Shown here: one piece after another, positions 1 to 8,853 of the stretch
Layout: each line of letters opens with the position of its first letter
How positions within the stretch are numbered: the stretch's first letter is position 1
Assembly (NCBI GenBank): GCA_003327425.1
Contig: QOQW01000002.1
Coordinates: 159,972 to 223,971, forward strand
DNA from: Candidatus Ozemibacter sibiricus
GTDB lineage: Bacteria; Muiribacteriota; Ozemobacteria; Ozemobacterales; Ozemobacteraceae
Reading direction: 5' to 3'
DNA length: 64,000 nucleotides
Program-made: the position numbers and the translations under genes
Notes under the pieces: model-generated
Seen by the model: only the letters and a program-made list of their open reading frames with translations
Told to the model about the DNA's origin: nothing
The model's database searches: none

Positions 1-1550
1 TGGTCGGCAGCAGCGGTTCCCCCGGGCTCGTCGCGGCCAATGCCTACACCGGCGTCAAATACAAAGAGGCCCGTGGCCTCTCGATCTTCTTTCCCGAGCG
101 CTCTGGGTTCCGGGCCTACAAAAAGCGCTATGCGGCCCTGAGCTTTGCCCGCCAAGGCGGTTGGTTCGATTTCCTCGAGGAGTTCGAGACCCCCAGTCTG
201 CCCTATCTGAAGATCGTCGAGGCCATGTTCGTCGATGCCAACCAGGACGGCCGCATCGCGGCCGGCGAAGAAGTCAAAGTCAAGCTCAAAGTCAAGAATT
301 TCGGGAAAAAAGCGGCCAGCGCGGTCAGCCTGACGGCCCAGACGAGCAGCAGCCTCCTCGACCGCAAATCCTACGCCGCCTCCCCCAGTGGACTCCCCGC
401 CCCAGGCAAGGAAGCCATCATCGACGCCTTCAGCTTCACGGTCGACGGCAACGCCCCCGAGAATTCCGAAGTTTCCTTGCTTTTCACCCTCTCCGGCGAA
501 GGGATCCCCCCCTCGACCTTCCGCAGCACCTTCTTCATCAAGACCCCGTTCTCCACTTCCGGGCATGTGCTCCTCGTTCTGACCGACGGATTTTCGCCGG
601 CCAGCCCCGTTCTGCAGGCCATGTTCACGGAAGCGAAGATCAAATTCGACCTGTGGGACCGCATGCTCGACGGCGATCTCAAGCCCGAGGTCCTCAAGCG
701 CTACCTCGATGGCTGGGTGTTCATCTCGTCCCAGGATTCCTCCGACCAGCAGCAATTGACCAAATCTGAGATCGAAGCCCTATCCGGATTCCTCAAACTG
801 GGCGGCAAAGTGGTCCTCTCCGGCCAGGATCTGGCCTTCTCCCTCCGCGACAATGCCTTCCTGCGCGATTTCTGTCGCATCGCCTTCGTCCAGGACGACA
901 TCAACGTCCATGTCCTCTCAGGGGTCGGGGGGTTCGCCAAGAATGCCACCTTCCAGATCTTCGGAGGGGACGGGGCCAATAATCAGAAGTGGCCCGACGA
1001 AGTCGACCCCGTCGGCGGGGCCAAAGTGCTGATGAAATACAACGAGGGCGCCCGCGACATCGCCAACGACAAAGACATGAACGGGCCCGATCTCAAACCC
1101 GGCTCGCTCTCGCGCGGCATCAAATCCTCCGGCGCGGCCGCCGTCGCGGTCAACGATGGCTATCGGCTGATGTTCTTCGCCTTCGGCATCGAAGCGATCA
1201 ATGCGGCCTCCCAGCGCCAGTCCCTCCTGGCCGATATCCAGACCTTCATGAATCCCCCGGTCGAAACCCAGGTCCGCGATCTGGCCGCCACGTCGCATCG
1301 GCGCACCACCCGCGCGCCCCGCTCCTCCCGGGAGCGCCTCGAGGACATCGATCTGCTGTCGAGCCTCGAAAGCCGCCTGACCCGCACCATCAAACAACGG
1401 ATGGAAACCGACCCCTCCTTCGGTCGGCGCATCCTGGAAACCATCGAGGGATTGCCGGCAGCTTCCCGCGGCAGCATCCCGCAGTTCGAAAAAACCATCC
1501 GTACCCTCTTGGAATTTCAAAATCAGCATGGTACGGTGAATTCGCGGTAA
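1..1550 (+). CDS. Clostripain-family (C11) cysteine protease, C-terminal part (5' truncated by window)
   Basis: The gene enters from the left edge (reading frame starts at base 3) and stops at 1548-1550. The first ~55 residues carry the hallmark C-terminal end of peptidase C11 catalytic domains: a GLSIFFP strand, then a YAALSFARQGGW-FDFLEEF helix. The catalytic His/Cys lie upstream, outside the window. Downstream is a CARDB-like beta domain (about residues 65-175, with a DANQDGRI turn), then an alpha/beta region resembling ThuA/GATase-like folds (VLLVLTDG, GKVVLSGQDLAF), and a basic, Arg/Ser-rich tail. C11 enzymes are secreted, calcium-dependent, Arg/Lys-specific endopeptidases. The family call is firm for the first segment; the fold names for the rest are inference. 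A hairpin terminator follows the stop. Confidence 0.7.
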   Translation, partial: VGSSGSPGLVAANAYTGVKYKEARGLSIFFPERSGFRAYKKRYAALSFARQGGWFDFLEEFETPSLPYLKIVEAMFVDANQDGRIAAGEEVKVKLKVKNFGKKAASAVSLTAQTSSSLLDRKSYAASPSGLPAPGKEAIIDAFSFTVDGNAPENSEVSLLFTLSGEGIPPSTFRSTFFIKTPFSTSGHVLLVLTDGFSPASPVLQAMFTEAKIKFDLWDRMLDGDLKPEVLKRYLDGWVFISSQDSSDQQQLTKSEIEALSGFLKLGGKVVLSGQDLAFSLRDNAFLRDFCRIAFVQDDINVHVLSGVGGFAKNATFQIFGGDGANNQKWPDEVDPVGGAKVLMKYNEGARDIANDKDMNGPDLKPGSLSRGIKSSGAAAVAVNDGYRLMFFAFGIEAINAASQRQSLLADIQTFMNPPVETQVRDLAATSHRRTTRAPRSSRERLEDIDLLSSLESRLTRTIKQRMETDPSFGRRILETIEGLPAASRGSIPQFEKTIRTLLEFQNQHGTVNSR

Positions 1551-1571
1551 CCCGACCGCCCGGACGACCAG

Positions 1572-1598
1572 GGGAGAAACCTGCGGGTTTCTCCCTTT
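1572..1598 (+). terminator. Intrinsic terminator-like hairpin after the protease gene
   Basis: A perfect 10-bp stem (1572-1581 with 1586-1595) with a 4-base loop is followed by TTT, 21 bases after the protease stop. The U-tract is short, so termination may be partial. Confidence 0.55.
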
Positions 1599-1644
1599 GG
1601 CTGTACGGATCTCCTGGCAACCCGCACCCAAGGAGGATGCCCCC

Positions 1645-2130
1645 ATGAACGGCCGTTTCCCTCGGCTCCGGTCCCGCTCCCTGATCGCCCTGATCGTGAT
1701 CGTCTGCCTGGCCGGCGGCCTCGCTCCCGCCCAGGCCATCAAACTTCCCGAACTCAAGCTGGGGCGACAGAACACCCTCGGCAAGGTCTTGACCGGCGCC
1801 GGCATCATCCTGCTGATCAAGCAGTTCGGCGGCGCTCTCAACGATTTCATCAACACCCTGTTGCTCAACAAAGGCGCCGCCAACCGAGAGGCCACCAAGG
1901 TGGTGCCCATCCTCACCCTCGGCCAGGGCATCGAAGCCGGCGCCTGCCAGGTGTCCGGTCCTCCCGACGCCGTCGCGAAAGTGCAGGTCGTCCTCGCCAT
2001 CGCCGCCACCTTCGACAAGGGCAAGCGGTTCAACATCCAGGCGCTGATCCCCAGCGCCTCCCTCAATCCGGCCAAGCTCGACCGGGTCTACGGGGTCGGC
2101 ATCACGGCGATCATCGACTACCGGCTGTGA
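1645..2130 (+). CDS. Small exported protein of unknown function
   Basis: A 161-residue product. The ATG at 1645 is preferred over upstream in-frame starts because AAGGAGG sits at 1630-1636. Residues 1-31 look like a signal peptide: basic start, hydrophobic core (LIALIVIVCLAGG), then APAQA as a likely cleavage site. The mature part has a hydrophobic stretch (VLTGAGIILLIKQFGGAL) followed by a beta-rich region ending in a short YRL tail. I recognise no family. It lies just after the protease terminator and before the division cluster, so it is probably transcribed alone. It may be a periplasmic or surface component. Confidence 0.6.
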   Translation: MNGRFPRLRSRSLIALIVIVCLAGGLAPAQAIKLPELKLGRQNTLGKVLTGAGIILLIKQFGGALNDFINTLLLNKGAANREATKVVPILTLGQGIEAGACQVSGPPDAVAKVQVVLAIAATFDKGKRFNIQALIPSASLNPAKLDRVYGVGITAIIDYRL

Positions 2131-2219
2131 CGATTTCTGAGCCCTCAGGAAAACCCCGCCGATCGCCGATGGTATTCCTGATCCAGTCAGAAGTTCGTCA
2201 TTCCCCGAGGCATTGAGCG

Positions 2220-2600
2220 ATGCGACGCCCCCGCAACCTCGAATTCACCGGTTCTCGCGAGGCCGCCGGCCTTCCGCCGAGCCGTCCCGACGCGCTCGAC
2301 CGCACCGCCCCCGCTCGCCGCCGCCTGATCCGCTTGTATCTGACCGCGATCCTGCTGCTCAGCATGATGCTCACCGTCTACATCTGGCAGTCCACCAAGA
2401 TGGTCGAGATCAAGTTCCGCTTGAAAGACCTCGATCGCTCGACGGCCTCCCTGCAGACCAACAACGACGTGCTGCGCGCCGAGATCTCGAAGCTGCAATC
2501 GCTGTCTCGCGTCGAGAAGGTGGCTCGCGAACAGCTCGGCATGGTCGTTCCCACCAAGATGTGCTATCTCCCGATGCCGGAGCACCTGTTGCGGAAATGA
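2220..2600 (+). CDS. ftsL: FtsL/DivIC-like cell division protein
   Basis: A 126-residue bitopic membrane protein: ~38-residue basic cytoplasmic N-terminus, one transmembrane segment (about 39-57), then a heptad-rich coiled coil (LKDLDRSTASLQTNNDVLRA) and a short REQLGMV-type tail. This is the FtsL/FtsB/DivIC architecture, proteins that link FtsQ to FtsW-FtsI and activate septal peptidoglycan synthesis. Its place in a division cluster supports FtsL. The family is too divergent to separate FtsL from FtsB/DivIC by eye. The stop overlaps the rsmH start (ATGA), suggesting translational coupling. In most bacteria ftsL follows rsmH; here it precedes it. Confidence 0.7.
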   Translation: MRRPRNLEFTGSREAAGLPPSRPDALDRTAPARRRLIRLYLTAILLLSMMLTVYIWQSTKMVEIKFRLKDLDRSTASLQTNNDVLRAEISKLQSLSRVEKVAREQLGMVVPTKMCYLPMPEHLLRK

Positions 2601-3694
2601 GCCAGCCGGCCTCGCCTCCCGTCCATCGACCGGTCCTGGTCGACCCGTTCCTGGCGCTCGGCTTTCCCGAAGAAGGCACGATCTTCGTCGATGCCACCTT
2701 CGGCCTGGGCGGGCACACCCGCGCCCTGCTCAGCCGCTTTCCCCGTCTCGAACGCGTCATCGGCCTCGACCGCGACGGGGAGATCCTCGACTGGGCTCGC
2801 CGCGAATGGGCGGCCGAGCCGCGAGTGGTCCTCGTCCATGAGCGGTTTTCCCGCTTGCCTGCCGTCCTGGCCGGCATGGGCATCGCTGCCGTCGACGGCA
2901 TCCTGCTCGACCTGGGCGTCTCCTCCTGGCAGCTCGAAGAGCCCGGGCGCGGTTTTTCCTTTTCCCGCCCGGGCCCGCTGGATATGCGCATGGATCGCCG
3001 CACGGAGGGACCGACCGCCCGCGATCTGGTCAACACCCTGCCCGAGGAAGAACTGGCCCGCCTGTTCGCCGAATTCGGCGAGGAGCGCTTTGCCCGGCGC
3101 ATCGCCCAGGCCATCGTCCGGCGCCGGACCACCGCCGCCTTCACCACCACCGCCGATCTCGCCGCCCTCATCGAGGGGGCCATCCCCGCTCGCCTGCGAG
3201 CCACCAGCCCGATCCATCCAGCCACCAGGGTCTTCCAGGCCCTGCGGATCGCCGTCAACGATGAGCTGACCGAACTCGAGCAGGCGCTGACCAAAGCCAT
3301 CGATCTGCTGCGCCCTGACGGACGGCTGACCGTGATCTCCTTCCATTCCCTCGAAGACCGCCGGGTCAAGCAGGCCATGGCCATGGCCGCCCGCGGGTGC
3401 CGATGCCCGCCGCGGTTCCCCGTCTGCACCTGCGGGCAGCAGCCGACCGTCGAACTCCTGACACGCAAACCGATCGGGCCGACCCCCGCCGAGCAGGCGG
3501 CCAACCCCCGCTGCCGGTCCGCCCGCTTGCGGGTGGCTCGACGCCTGCCGCCGGCTCCGGCCAGGGAAGGTTCCGCCTCGAGCGGGCGGCCGCCGGCGAC
3601 CAGGGAGGTTGCCCCGGCGCGGCGAGAGCGGGCTCGCCGCCCATCCCGGCCCGATGGCTCGCTCTGGCCAGGCACCCCGGAGAACGACGCATGA
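2597..3694 (+). CDS. rsmH: 16S rRNA (cytosine-1402 N4) methyltransferase RsmH (MraW)
   Basis: 365 residues. It uses S-adenosylmethionine to methylate N4 of C1402 in the ribosomal P-site region. The SAM-binding loop (FVDATFGLGGHTRALL) lies near residues 34-49. Further family motifs are DGILLDLGVSSWQLEEP, GPLDMRMD, FQALRIAVNDEL and VISFHSLEDRRVK, all intact. The ATG at 2597 overlaps the ftsL stop. After the usual domain (about residue 310) there is an Arg/Ala/Pro-rich tail of ~50 residues that looks disordered and is not part of the core fold. Its 3' end overlaps the ftsI start by 4 bases. Confidence 0.95.
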   Translation: MSQPASPPVHRPVLVDPFLALGFPEEGTIFVDATFGLGGHTRALLSRFPRLERVIGLDRDGEILDWARREWAAEPRVVLVHERFSRLPAVLAGMGIAAVDGILLDLGVSSWQLEEPGRGFSFSRPGPLDMRMDRRTEGPTARDLVNTLPEEELARLFAEFGEERFARRIAQAIVRRRTTAAFTTTADLAALIEGAIPARLRATSPIHPATRVFQALRIAVNDELTELEQALTKAIDLLRPDGRLTVISFHSLEDRRVKQAMAMAARGCRCPPRFPVCTCGQQPTVELLTRKPIGPTPAEQAANPRCRSARLRVARRLPPAPAREGSASSGRPPATREVAPARRERARRPSRPDGSLWPGTPENDA

Positions 3695-5781
3695 AACCTG
3701 CTTCCCTGCGCCCACGCGCGGTACGTACCATCGTTCTGTTCGCTGCCATGAGCCTGGTCCTGCTGCTGTACATGGGACGCCTCGTCCAGTTGCAGGTCTT
3801 CCAGTACGAGGACTGGGCCCGACGCTCCGCCCGCAATCATCAATCGAAGCGCGTCCTCGAGATGAAACGCGGCACCATCACCGACCGCAACGGGCTCGAA
3901 CTCGCCCTGTCGGTCGAGACCTATTCGGTCTACCTGTTCACCCGCGAGGTGAAGAACCTCAACGAAACCGCCAATCTGCTGGCCACCGTTCTGCCGATGA
4001 CGCGCGACCAGATCCTGCAGAAGATCGGCAACCGAAAGGGCTACCTGCCCATCATCCAGAAGCTCGATCGCAACCTGGCCCAGAAGGTCATGGCTCTCAA
4101 TCTTCCCGGGGTCAACCTCGAAGAGAACTACCGACGGTTCTACCCGCAGAACTCCCTGGCCGCCAACCTGATCGGATTCTGCGGAGCCGACGGGCACGGG
4201 CTCGAAGGGCTCGAGCTGAGTTTCGACAAGACCCTGCGCGGCTATGCCGGTCTCGCCGTCCAGGAGGACGTCAGCTTCGGGGAGGACGGCCCCGCCCGCA
4301 TGCGGATCGTCCAACCGCCGATGGGCGGCAGCAACATGGTTTTGACCATCGATTCGTTCATCCAGCACATTCTCGAGACCGAGCTGGCCAATCTGGTCAA
4401 CAAGTTCAAACCGATCGATGCCACCGCCATCGCCATGGATCCGATGACCGGCGAGATCCTGGGCATGGCGTGCCTGCCGACCTACGACCTCAACCAATTC
4501 GCCAGCTCGACCCCGGACAGCCACCGCAACCGGCCCATCACCGACATCTACGAACCGGGATCCTGCATGAAGATCTTCCCCACGGCCGTCGCCCTGCAGA
4601 CCGGACGCATCCGCAGCGATACCCGCTTCTACTGCAAAGGGTATGGCGAATTGCCCAACCGCCGGGTGAAATGCCATGGCCAGCACGGTCTGGTCGATAT
4701 CGACAAGGGGATTGCCGAATCGTGCAATGCCACCATGGTGCAGATCTCCCAGATGATCGACGGCCAGGACCTGTATCGCATGTACAAGAACCTGGGATTC
4801 GGCGAACCGACCGGGCTCGAAGTGCCAGGGGAAAGCGCCGGCATTTTGTATCCGCCTTCCCGCTGGTCGGGGTTTTCGGCAGCCTCGCTCTGCATCGGCC
4901 AGGAGATCGCCGTGACCGGATTGCAGCTGGTGCGCGCCTACTCGGCCATCGCCAATGGCGGGTGGCTGATGCAGCCACGGATCGTCAAGAAGCTGTATTC
5001 CCCCAACCATGACATCCAGGAAGAATTCGGGCCTCAGCCGATCCGGCGCGTGTTCGGCCCGAACGTGGCCCATCGCCTGCGCAAGATGCTGGCCAGCGTG
5101 GTGGAGAACGGCACGGGGCGCCTGGCCGCTCTGCCTGAATACACGGTGGGCGGCAAGACCAGCACCGCCCAGAAACCCAATCCCCGTGGCGGCTACTTCT
5201 GGGAGAAGGTGATCACCTCGTTCATCGGGATCGCCCCGATCCAGGAGCCCCGCATCGTCCTCTACGTCGCGGTCAACGAGCCCAAAGGCGACGAAAAGAC
5301 CCTGTATGGCGGGAAAGTCGCGGCCCCGGCGTTCGCGGCCATTCTCGATCGCATTCTGAAGCATCTGAAGGTCCCCCCTGACAAAACACCGCCGCCCGCG
5401 CTGGCCACCGCCACTCCCCAGATCGCCCAGGCCTCGACCGCGCGCGAGATCTCCTTCCTCAGCCTGATGAGCGCCCCGGTCCTGCCCGTGGCCGAGGCCG
5501 CCGAGCCCCCGCCCGGCCCCCCCGCCATCGTCACCGCCCCCCAGCCGGCCTCCCCCGCCTCCGGCCCCGCGTCGGGATCGGCCGACACCCTCCCAGGCGT
5601 CGTGCCCGATGTGCGTGGCATGCCCTTGCGCGAGGCGGCCCGCCGACTGGCCGGCTTGCACCTTCCCGTCGCCTATGAAGGGGACGGCCTGGCCGTGGCC
5701 CAGACGCCGCCACCGGGCACCCCCTTGGCACAATGCTCCCAGATCGTCGTCCGGTTTTCCCCCCAGCCGACGGGCCCATGA
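3691..5781 (+). CDS. ftsI: Division-type class B penicillin-binding protein (FtsI/SpoVD-like) with C-terminal PASTA domain
   Basis: A 696-residue transpeptidase that crosslinks septal peptidoglycan. One N-terminal transmembrane segment (about 10-30) is followed by the PBP dimerisation domain (RGTITDRNGLELA) and the transpeptidase domain. Active-site motifs: SCMK (Ser291, Lys294), SCN (Ser344) and KTST (Lys489). The last is normally KTG or KSG, so Gly is replaced by Ser. After an Ala/Pro linker (about 575-635) comes one PASTA domain (VVPDVRGMPLREAARRL) to the end, as in SpoVD and PBP2x. The ATG overlaps the rsmH stop. Its position next to rsmH and murE supports the FtsI role. Confidence 0.92.
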   Translation: MKPASLRPRAVRTIVLFAAMSLVLLLYMGRLVQLQVFQYEDWARRSARNHQSKRVLEMKRGTITDRNGLELALSVETYSVYLFTREVKNLNETANLLATVLPMTRDQILQKIGNRKGYLPIIQKLDRNLAQKVMALNLPGVNLEENYRRFYPQNSLAANLIGFCGADGHGLEGLELSFDKTLRGYAGLAVQEDVSFGEDGPARMRIVQPPMGGSNMVLTIDSFIQHILETELANLVNKFKPIDATAIAMDPMTGEILGMACLPTYDLNQFASSTPDSHRNRPITDIYEPGSCMKIFPTAVALQTGRIRSDTRFYCKGYGELPNRRVKCHGQHGLVDIDKGIAESCNATMVQISQMIDGQDLYRMYKNLGFGEPTGLEVPGESAGILYPPSRWSGFSAASLCIGQEIAVTGLQLVRAYSAIANGGWLMQPRIVKKLYSPNHDIQEEFGPQPIRRVFGPNVAHRLRKMLASVVENGTGRLAALPEYTVGGKTSTAQKPNPRGGYFWEKVITSFIGIAPIQEPRIVLYVAVNEPKGDEKTLYGGKVAAPAFAAILDRILKHLKVPPDKTPPPALATATPQIAQASTAREISFLSLMSAPVLPVAEAAEPPPGPPAIVTAPQPASPASGPASGSADTLPGVVPDVRGMPLREAARRLAGLHLPVAYEGDGLAVAQTPPPGTPLAQCSQIVVRFSPQPTGP

Positions 5782-5849
5782 TCCGGTTGGGGCTTCGTGT
5801 CGCCCGGCTTACCATCCGGCGCACCATCCTATCCGCGAGGGACGAATCC

Positions 5850-7343
5850 ATGCTCCCCCTTCCCTTTCGGCAGCTTCATCCGCGCACCGTCCTCGCCAGC
5901 CGTGGCCACCAGGACGTCCCCATCTCATCGGTGACCTTCGATTCCCGTCAGGTCAGCCCTGGCAGCCTGTTCGTCGCCCTGCCGGGGGCGACGGTCGATG
6001 GCGCGACCTTCATCGACGATGCCATCCGACGAGGAGCGGCCGCCATCGTGACCGAAATCCCCATCGATGGCCTGCCGGTTCCGGCCATCCAGGTCCCTGA
6101 TGCTCGTCGCGCCCTGTCCGAGATCGCCTGCACGTTCTACGGCCATCCCAGTTCGCGCATGACAGTGATCGGCATCACCGGCACCAAGGGCAAGACCACC
6201 ACCACCTACCTCATCCAGAGCATCCTGCGGCGCGCGCACGGTCAGGCCTTCCGCCTGGGCACCGTCGAGTATGACCTCGGCTTCACCCGGCTGCCGGCGC
6301 GCAATACCACTCCGGAGAGCCTCGAACTGGTCTCGCTCCTGGCCCAGGCCCTGAAGAAAGGGGTCACGGCCGGTGTCATGGAGGTCAGCTCCCATGCCCT
6401 CAAGACCTGGCGCGTGGAAGATCTGACCTTCGCCGCGGCGGGGTTCACCAACCTTTCGCTCGAGCACTCCGAGTTCCATCCCACCATGGAGGACTACTAC
6501 CAGGCCAAGCGACGGTTGTTCCTCGAGTTGCTGCCGCGAGGCCGGCCCGCCGTCATCGGCATCGACGATGAATGGGGCCGCCGCCTGGCGGAAGACTGTC
6601 GCCAGGCCGGCATCCGATTCCGCACGCTCAGCCTCACCAACCCGCAAGCCGATTTCGTGGCCGCCGATCTGGCGCCGAATGCGGTGAGCCAGCGCTTCAC
6701 CCTGGTGGCCCAAGGCCAGCGCATCCCGATCGACCTTCCGCTGGTGGGAAGCTTCAACGTCGCCAACGCCATGATGGCGGCCGCTCTCTGCCAGGGACTG
6801 GGCATTCCCTGGGCTGCCATCACCGAAGGTCTGGCCACCGTCGGTACGGTGCCAGGGCGCTTCGAAACCATCCCCAACGCCAGAGGACTCACCGTCATCG
6901 TCGACTATGCGCATTCGCCCGCCGCGCTGCAGAACGTCCTGGCGGCGGCCCGGCCGCTGACCAAAGGCCGGCTGATCACCGTCTTCGGCTGCGGCGGCAA
7001 CCGCTCCCGCGAGAAGCGGCCGGTGATGGGACGCTTGTCGGCCACCCTGTCCGACATCACCGTGGTCACCTCGGACAACCCACGCAAAGAGAAACCAGAA
7101 GACATCATCGCCGAAATCATGGCCGGCATCACCCCCCTCGCCCCGACCGAACGGGGGGAGGTCCAGGTCGAGCCCGACCGCCGCAAAGCCATCGCCCTCG
7201 CCATCGGGCTGGCCCGCCCCGGCGATCTGGTGCTGATCGCCGGGAAAGGGCACGAAACCGGCCAGACCTTCGCCGATCGCACCATTCCTTTCGATGATCG
7301 CGAAGTGGCTCGCGAATACCTGGAGGGACCAACCCATGCTTGA
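5850..7343 (+). CDS. murE: UDP-MurNAc-L-Ala-D-Glu:meso-diaminopimelate ligase MurE
   Basis: 497 residues. This cytoplasmic ATP-dependent ligase adds the third amino acid to the peptidoglycan stem peptide. The ATG at 5850 is chosen because GAGGGA lies 7 bases upstream; in-frame ATGs further up would add a basic, unconserved leader. Mur-ligase motifs: P-loop GTKGKTTT near residues 110-117, MEVSSHAL, the DYAHSP motif, and DNPR at about 409-412. DNPR is the signature of meso-DAP-specific enzymes; lysine-adding enzymes differ here. A KGHE motif lies near the C-terminus. The gene follows ftsI and overlaps murF by 8 bases. Confidence 0.95.
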   Translation: MLPLPFRQLHPRTVLASRGHQDVPISSVTFDSRQVSPGSLFVALPGATVDGATFIDDAIRRGAAAIVTEIPIDGLPVPAIQVPDARRALSEIACTFYGHPSSRMTVIGITGTKGKTTTTYLIQSILRRAHGQAFRLGTVEYDLGFTRLPARNTTPESLELVSLLAQALKKGVTAGVMEVSSHALKTWRVEDLTFAAAGFTNLSLEHSEFHPTMEDYYQAKRRLFLELLPRGRPAVIGIDDEWGRRLAEDCRQAGIRFRTLSLTNPQADFVAADLAPNAVSQRFTLVAQGQRIPIDLPLVGSFNVANAMMAAALCQGLGIPWAAITEGLATVGTVPGRFETIPNARGLTVIVDYAHSPAALQNVLAAARPLTKGRLITVFGCGGNRSREKRPVMGRLSATLSDITVVTSDNPRKEKPEDIIAEIMAGITPLAPTERGEVQVEPDRRKAIALAIGLARPGDLVLIAGKGHETGQTFADRTIPFDDREVAREYLEGPTHA

Positions 7344-8787
7344 CTGGACGCACGAGGAGCTGGCTATCGGCACGGGCGGCACCTGGGTCACCGACGCTCG
7401 CCCCAGCGCCACCGGGTTTTCCATCGATACGCGCACGCTCGCTCCCGGCGACGCCTTCTTCGCCATCCGGGGGGAACGCTTCGACGGGCACGATTTTCTG
7501 CCTCAGGCGGTGCAAAAAGGGGCCAGCGTCCTGATTGGCTCCCGGTTTCCCGCTTCCTTGCTTGCCATGAAACCAACAGTGGAAGAAATCTTGCCCACCC
7601 TCGATGGCCGGTCGCCACCTGCCCTGCCAGAACCCCCAGGATTCCTGCAAGTCGATGACCCGCTGCTGGCCCTCCAGCGCCTGGCCCGCTTCCATCGGGC
7701 CCGGCACCCCGGGCTGTTCCTCGGCGTGACCGGCAGCAACGGCAAGACCACGACCAAAGAGATGCTGCGCCATCTGTTTTCCAGCGTGGCCGAAACCCGC
7801 GCGACCTCGGGCAATCTCAACAACCACATCGGCCTGCCGCTCGAACTGGTGCGTCTTCCCCTTTCCACGCGGGTGGCAGTCATCGAAATGGGCATGAACC
7901 ATGCCGGGGAGATCCGCTTCCTGGCGAGCTTGGCGCGGCCCACCGCTGCCGTGATCACCAACATCGGACCGGCGCATATCGGCAACCTCGGCTCACTAGA
8001 AAACATCGCCCACGCCAAGGCCGAGATCCTGGAGGAGCTCCCCCCCTCGGGAACCGCCGTCGTCGATGGCGACAGCAAGTTCCTGCCTATATTCCGAGCG
8101 GCCACGCGCGCCCGGGTGGCGACCTTCGGCGTCGGTCCCGATTGCGACCTGCGAGCCTTGGACCTGACCAGCGGCCCAGACGGCAGCCGAATGCGGGTTG
8201 CCTGGCATGGCCAAGAGGCAGAAGTGCACCTGTCCTTGCTGGGTCGCCATAATGCCCTGAACGCCCTGGCTGCCCTGGCCCTGTTCGTCAGTCAAGGACA
8301 TGATCTGGCCACCGGCGCCGCCCGCTTGGCCAGGTTCGCCCCGGTGGGAGCCCGCATGGAATCGCATGTAATCGAGGGGCGTCGAATCATTCTCGATTGT
8401 TACAATGCCAACCCCGCGTCGATGGCGCAGGCGATCGAATTCTTGCGACAATGCCCCGGCCAGCGTCTGGCGGTGCTGGGTGACATGCGGGAACTGGGCG
8501 CCGACACGGCGCGGTTCCATACCGAGCTGGGTGCCCAGGTGGCTCGGGCCGGCATCGATCGTCTGATCGCCGTCGGTCACGATGCGGCCGCGATCGCCGA
8601 GGGGGCCCGGCAGGCCGGAATGCCGCACGAGAGCATCCACCATTGCGAAGATACCATCCAGGCGATACGGCTGTTGCCGAATCTGCTGACGGCGGGTCAG
8701 ACCGTGCTGCTGAAAGCCAGCCGGGGCATGCACTTCGAGACCATCGTCAAGGCCCTGTGGCCGACGCTTCCCGTGGACCTGCATTGA
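7336..8787 (+). CDS. murF: UDP-MurNAc-tripeptide:D-Ala-D-Ala ligase MurF
   Basis: 483 residues. It ligates D-Ala-D-Ala to the UDP-MurNAc-tripeptide, the last cytoplasmic step before the lipid stage. The N-terminal UMAG-binding domain includes FSIDTRTL and GDAFFAIRGERFDGHDFL. The ATP P-loop GSNGKTTTKEML starts near residue 133, followed by MGMNHAGEI and NIGPAHIGNLGS. The C-terminal domain carries LDCYNANPASM and LGDMRELG. The start overlaps the murE stop, with GGAGGGA at 7322-7328. All motifs are intact. Confidence 0.95.
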   Translation: MLDWTHEELAIGTGGTWVTDARPSATGFSIDTRTLAPGDAFFAIRGERFDGHDFLPQAVQKGASVLIGSRFPASLLAMKPTVEEILPTLDGRSPPALPEPPGFLQVDDPLLALQRLARFHRARHPGLFLGVTGSNGKTTTKEMLRHLFSSVAETRATSGNLNNHIGLPLELVRLPLSTRVAVIEMGMNHAGEIRFLASLARPTAAVITNIGPAHIGNLGSLENIAHAKAEILEELPPSGTAVVDGDSKFLPIFRAATRARVATFGVGPDCDLRALDLTSGPDGSRMRVAWHGQEAEVHLSLLGRHNALNALAALALFVSQGHDLATGAARLARFAPVGARMESHVIEGRRIILDCYNANPASMAQAIEFLRQCPGQRLAVLGDMRELGADTARFHTELGAQVARAGIDRLIAVGHDAAAIAEGARQAGMPHESIHHCEDTIQAIRLLPNLLTAGQTVLLKASRGMHFETIVKALWPTLPVDLH

Positions 8788-8805
8788 CCCTCATTCCGAC
8801 GACTC

Positions 8806-8811
8806 AGGAGG
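8806..8811 (+). promoter_or_regulatory. Strong Shine-Dalgarno (AGGAGG) without a standard start codon at the proper distance
   Basis: AGGAGG ends 6 bases before 8818. In the mraY frame the nearby codons are ACG (8818), CTT (8821) and AGC (8824). The first GTG in frame is at 8854, 42 bases away. Either mraY uses a non-canonical start such as ACG, or a base differs from the true sequence. Confidence 0.45.
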
Positions 8812-8853
8812 CCTTCTACGCTTAGCGCCATCATTCCAGCCCTGTCGATCAGG

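Noticed and set aside
2410..5733. 1107-residue open frame on the minus strand under rsmH/ftsI
   Set aside because: It is antisense to two well-conserved genes and has no recognisable motif; long antisense frames are expected in high-GC DNA.
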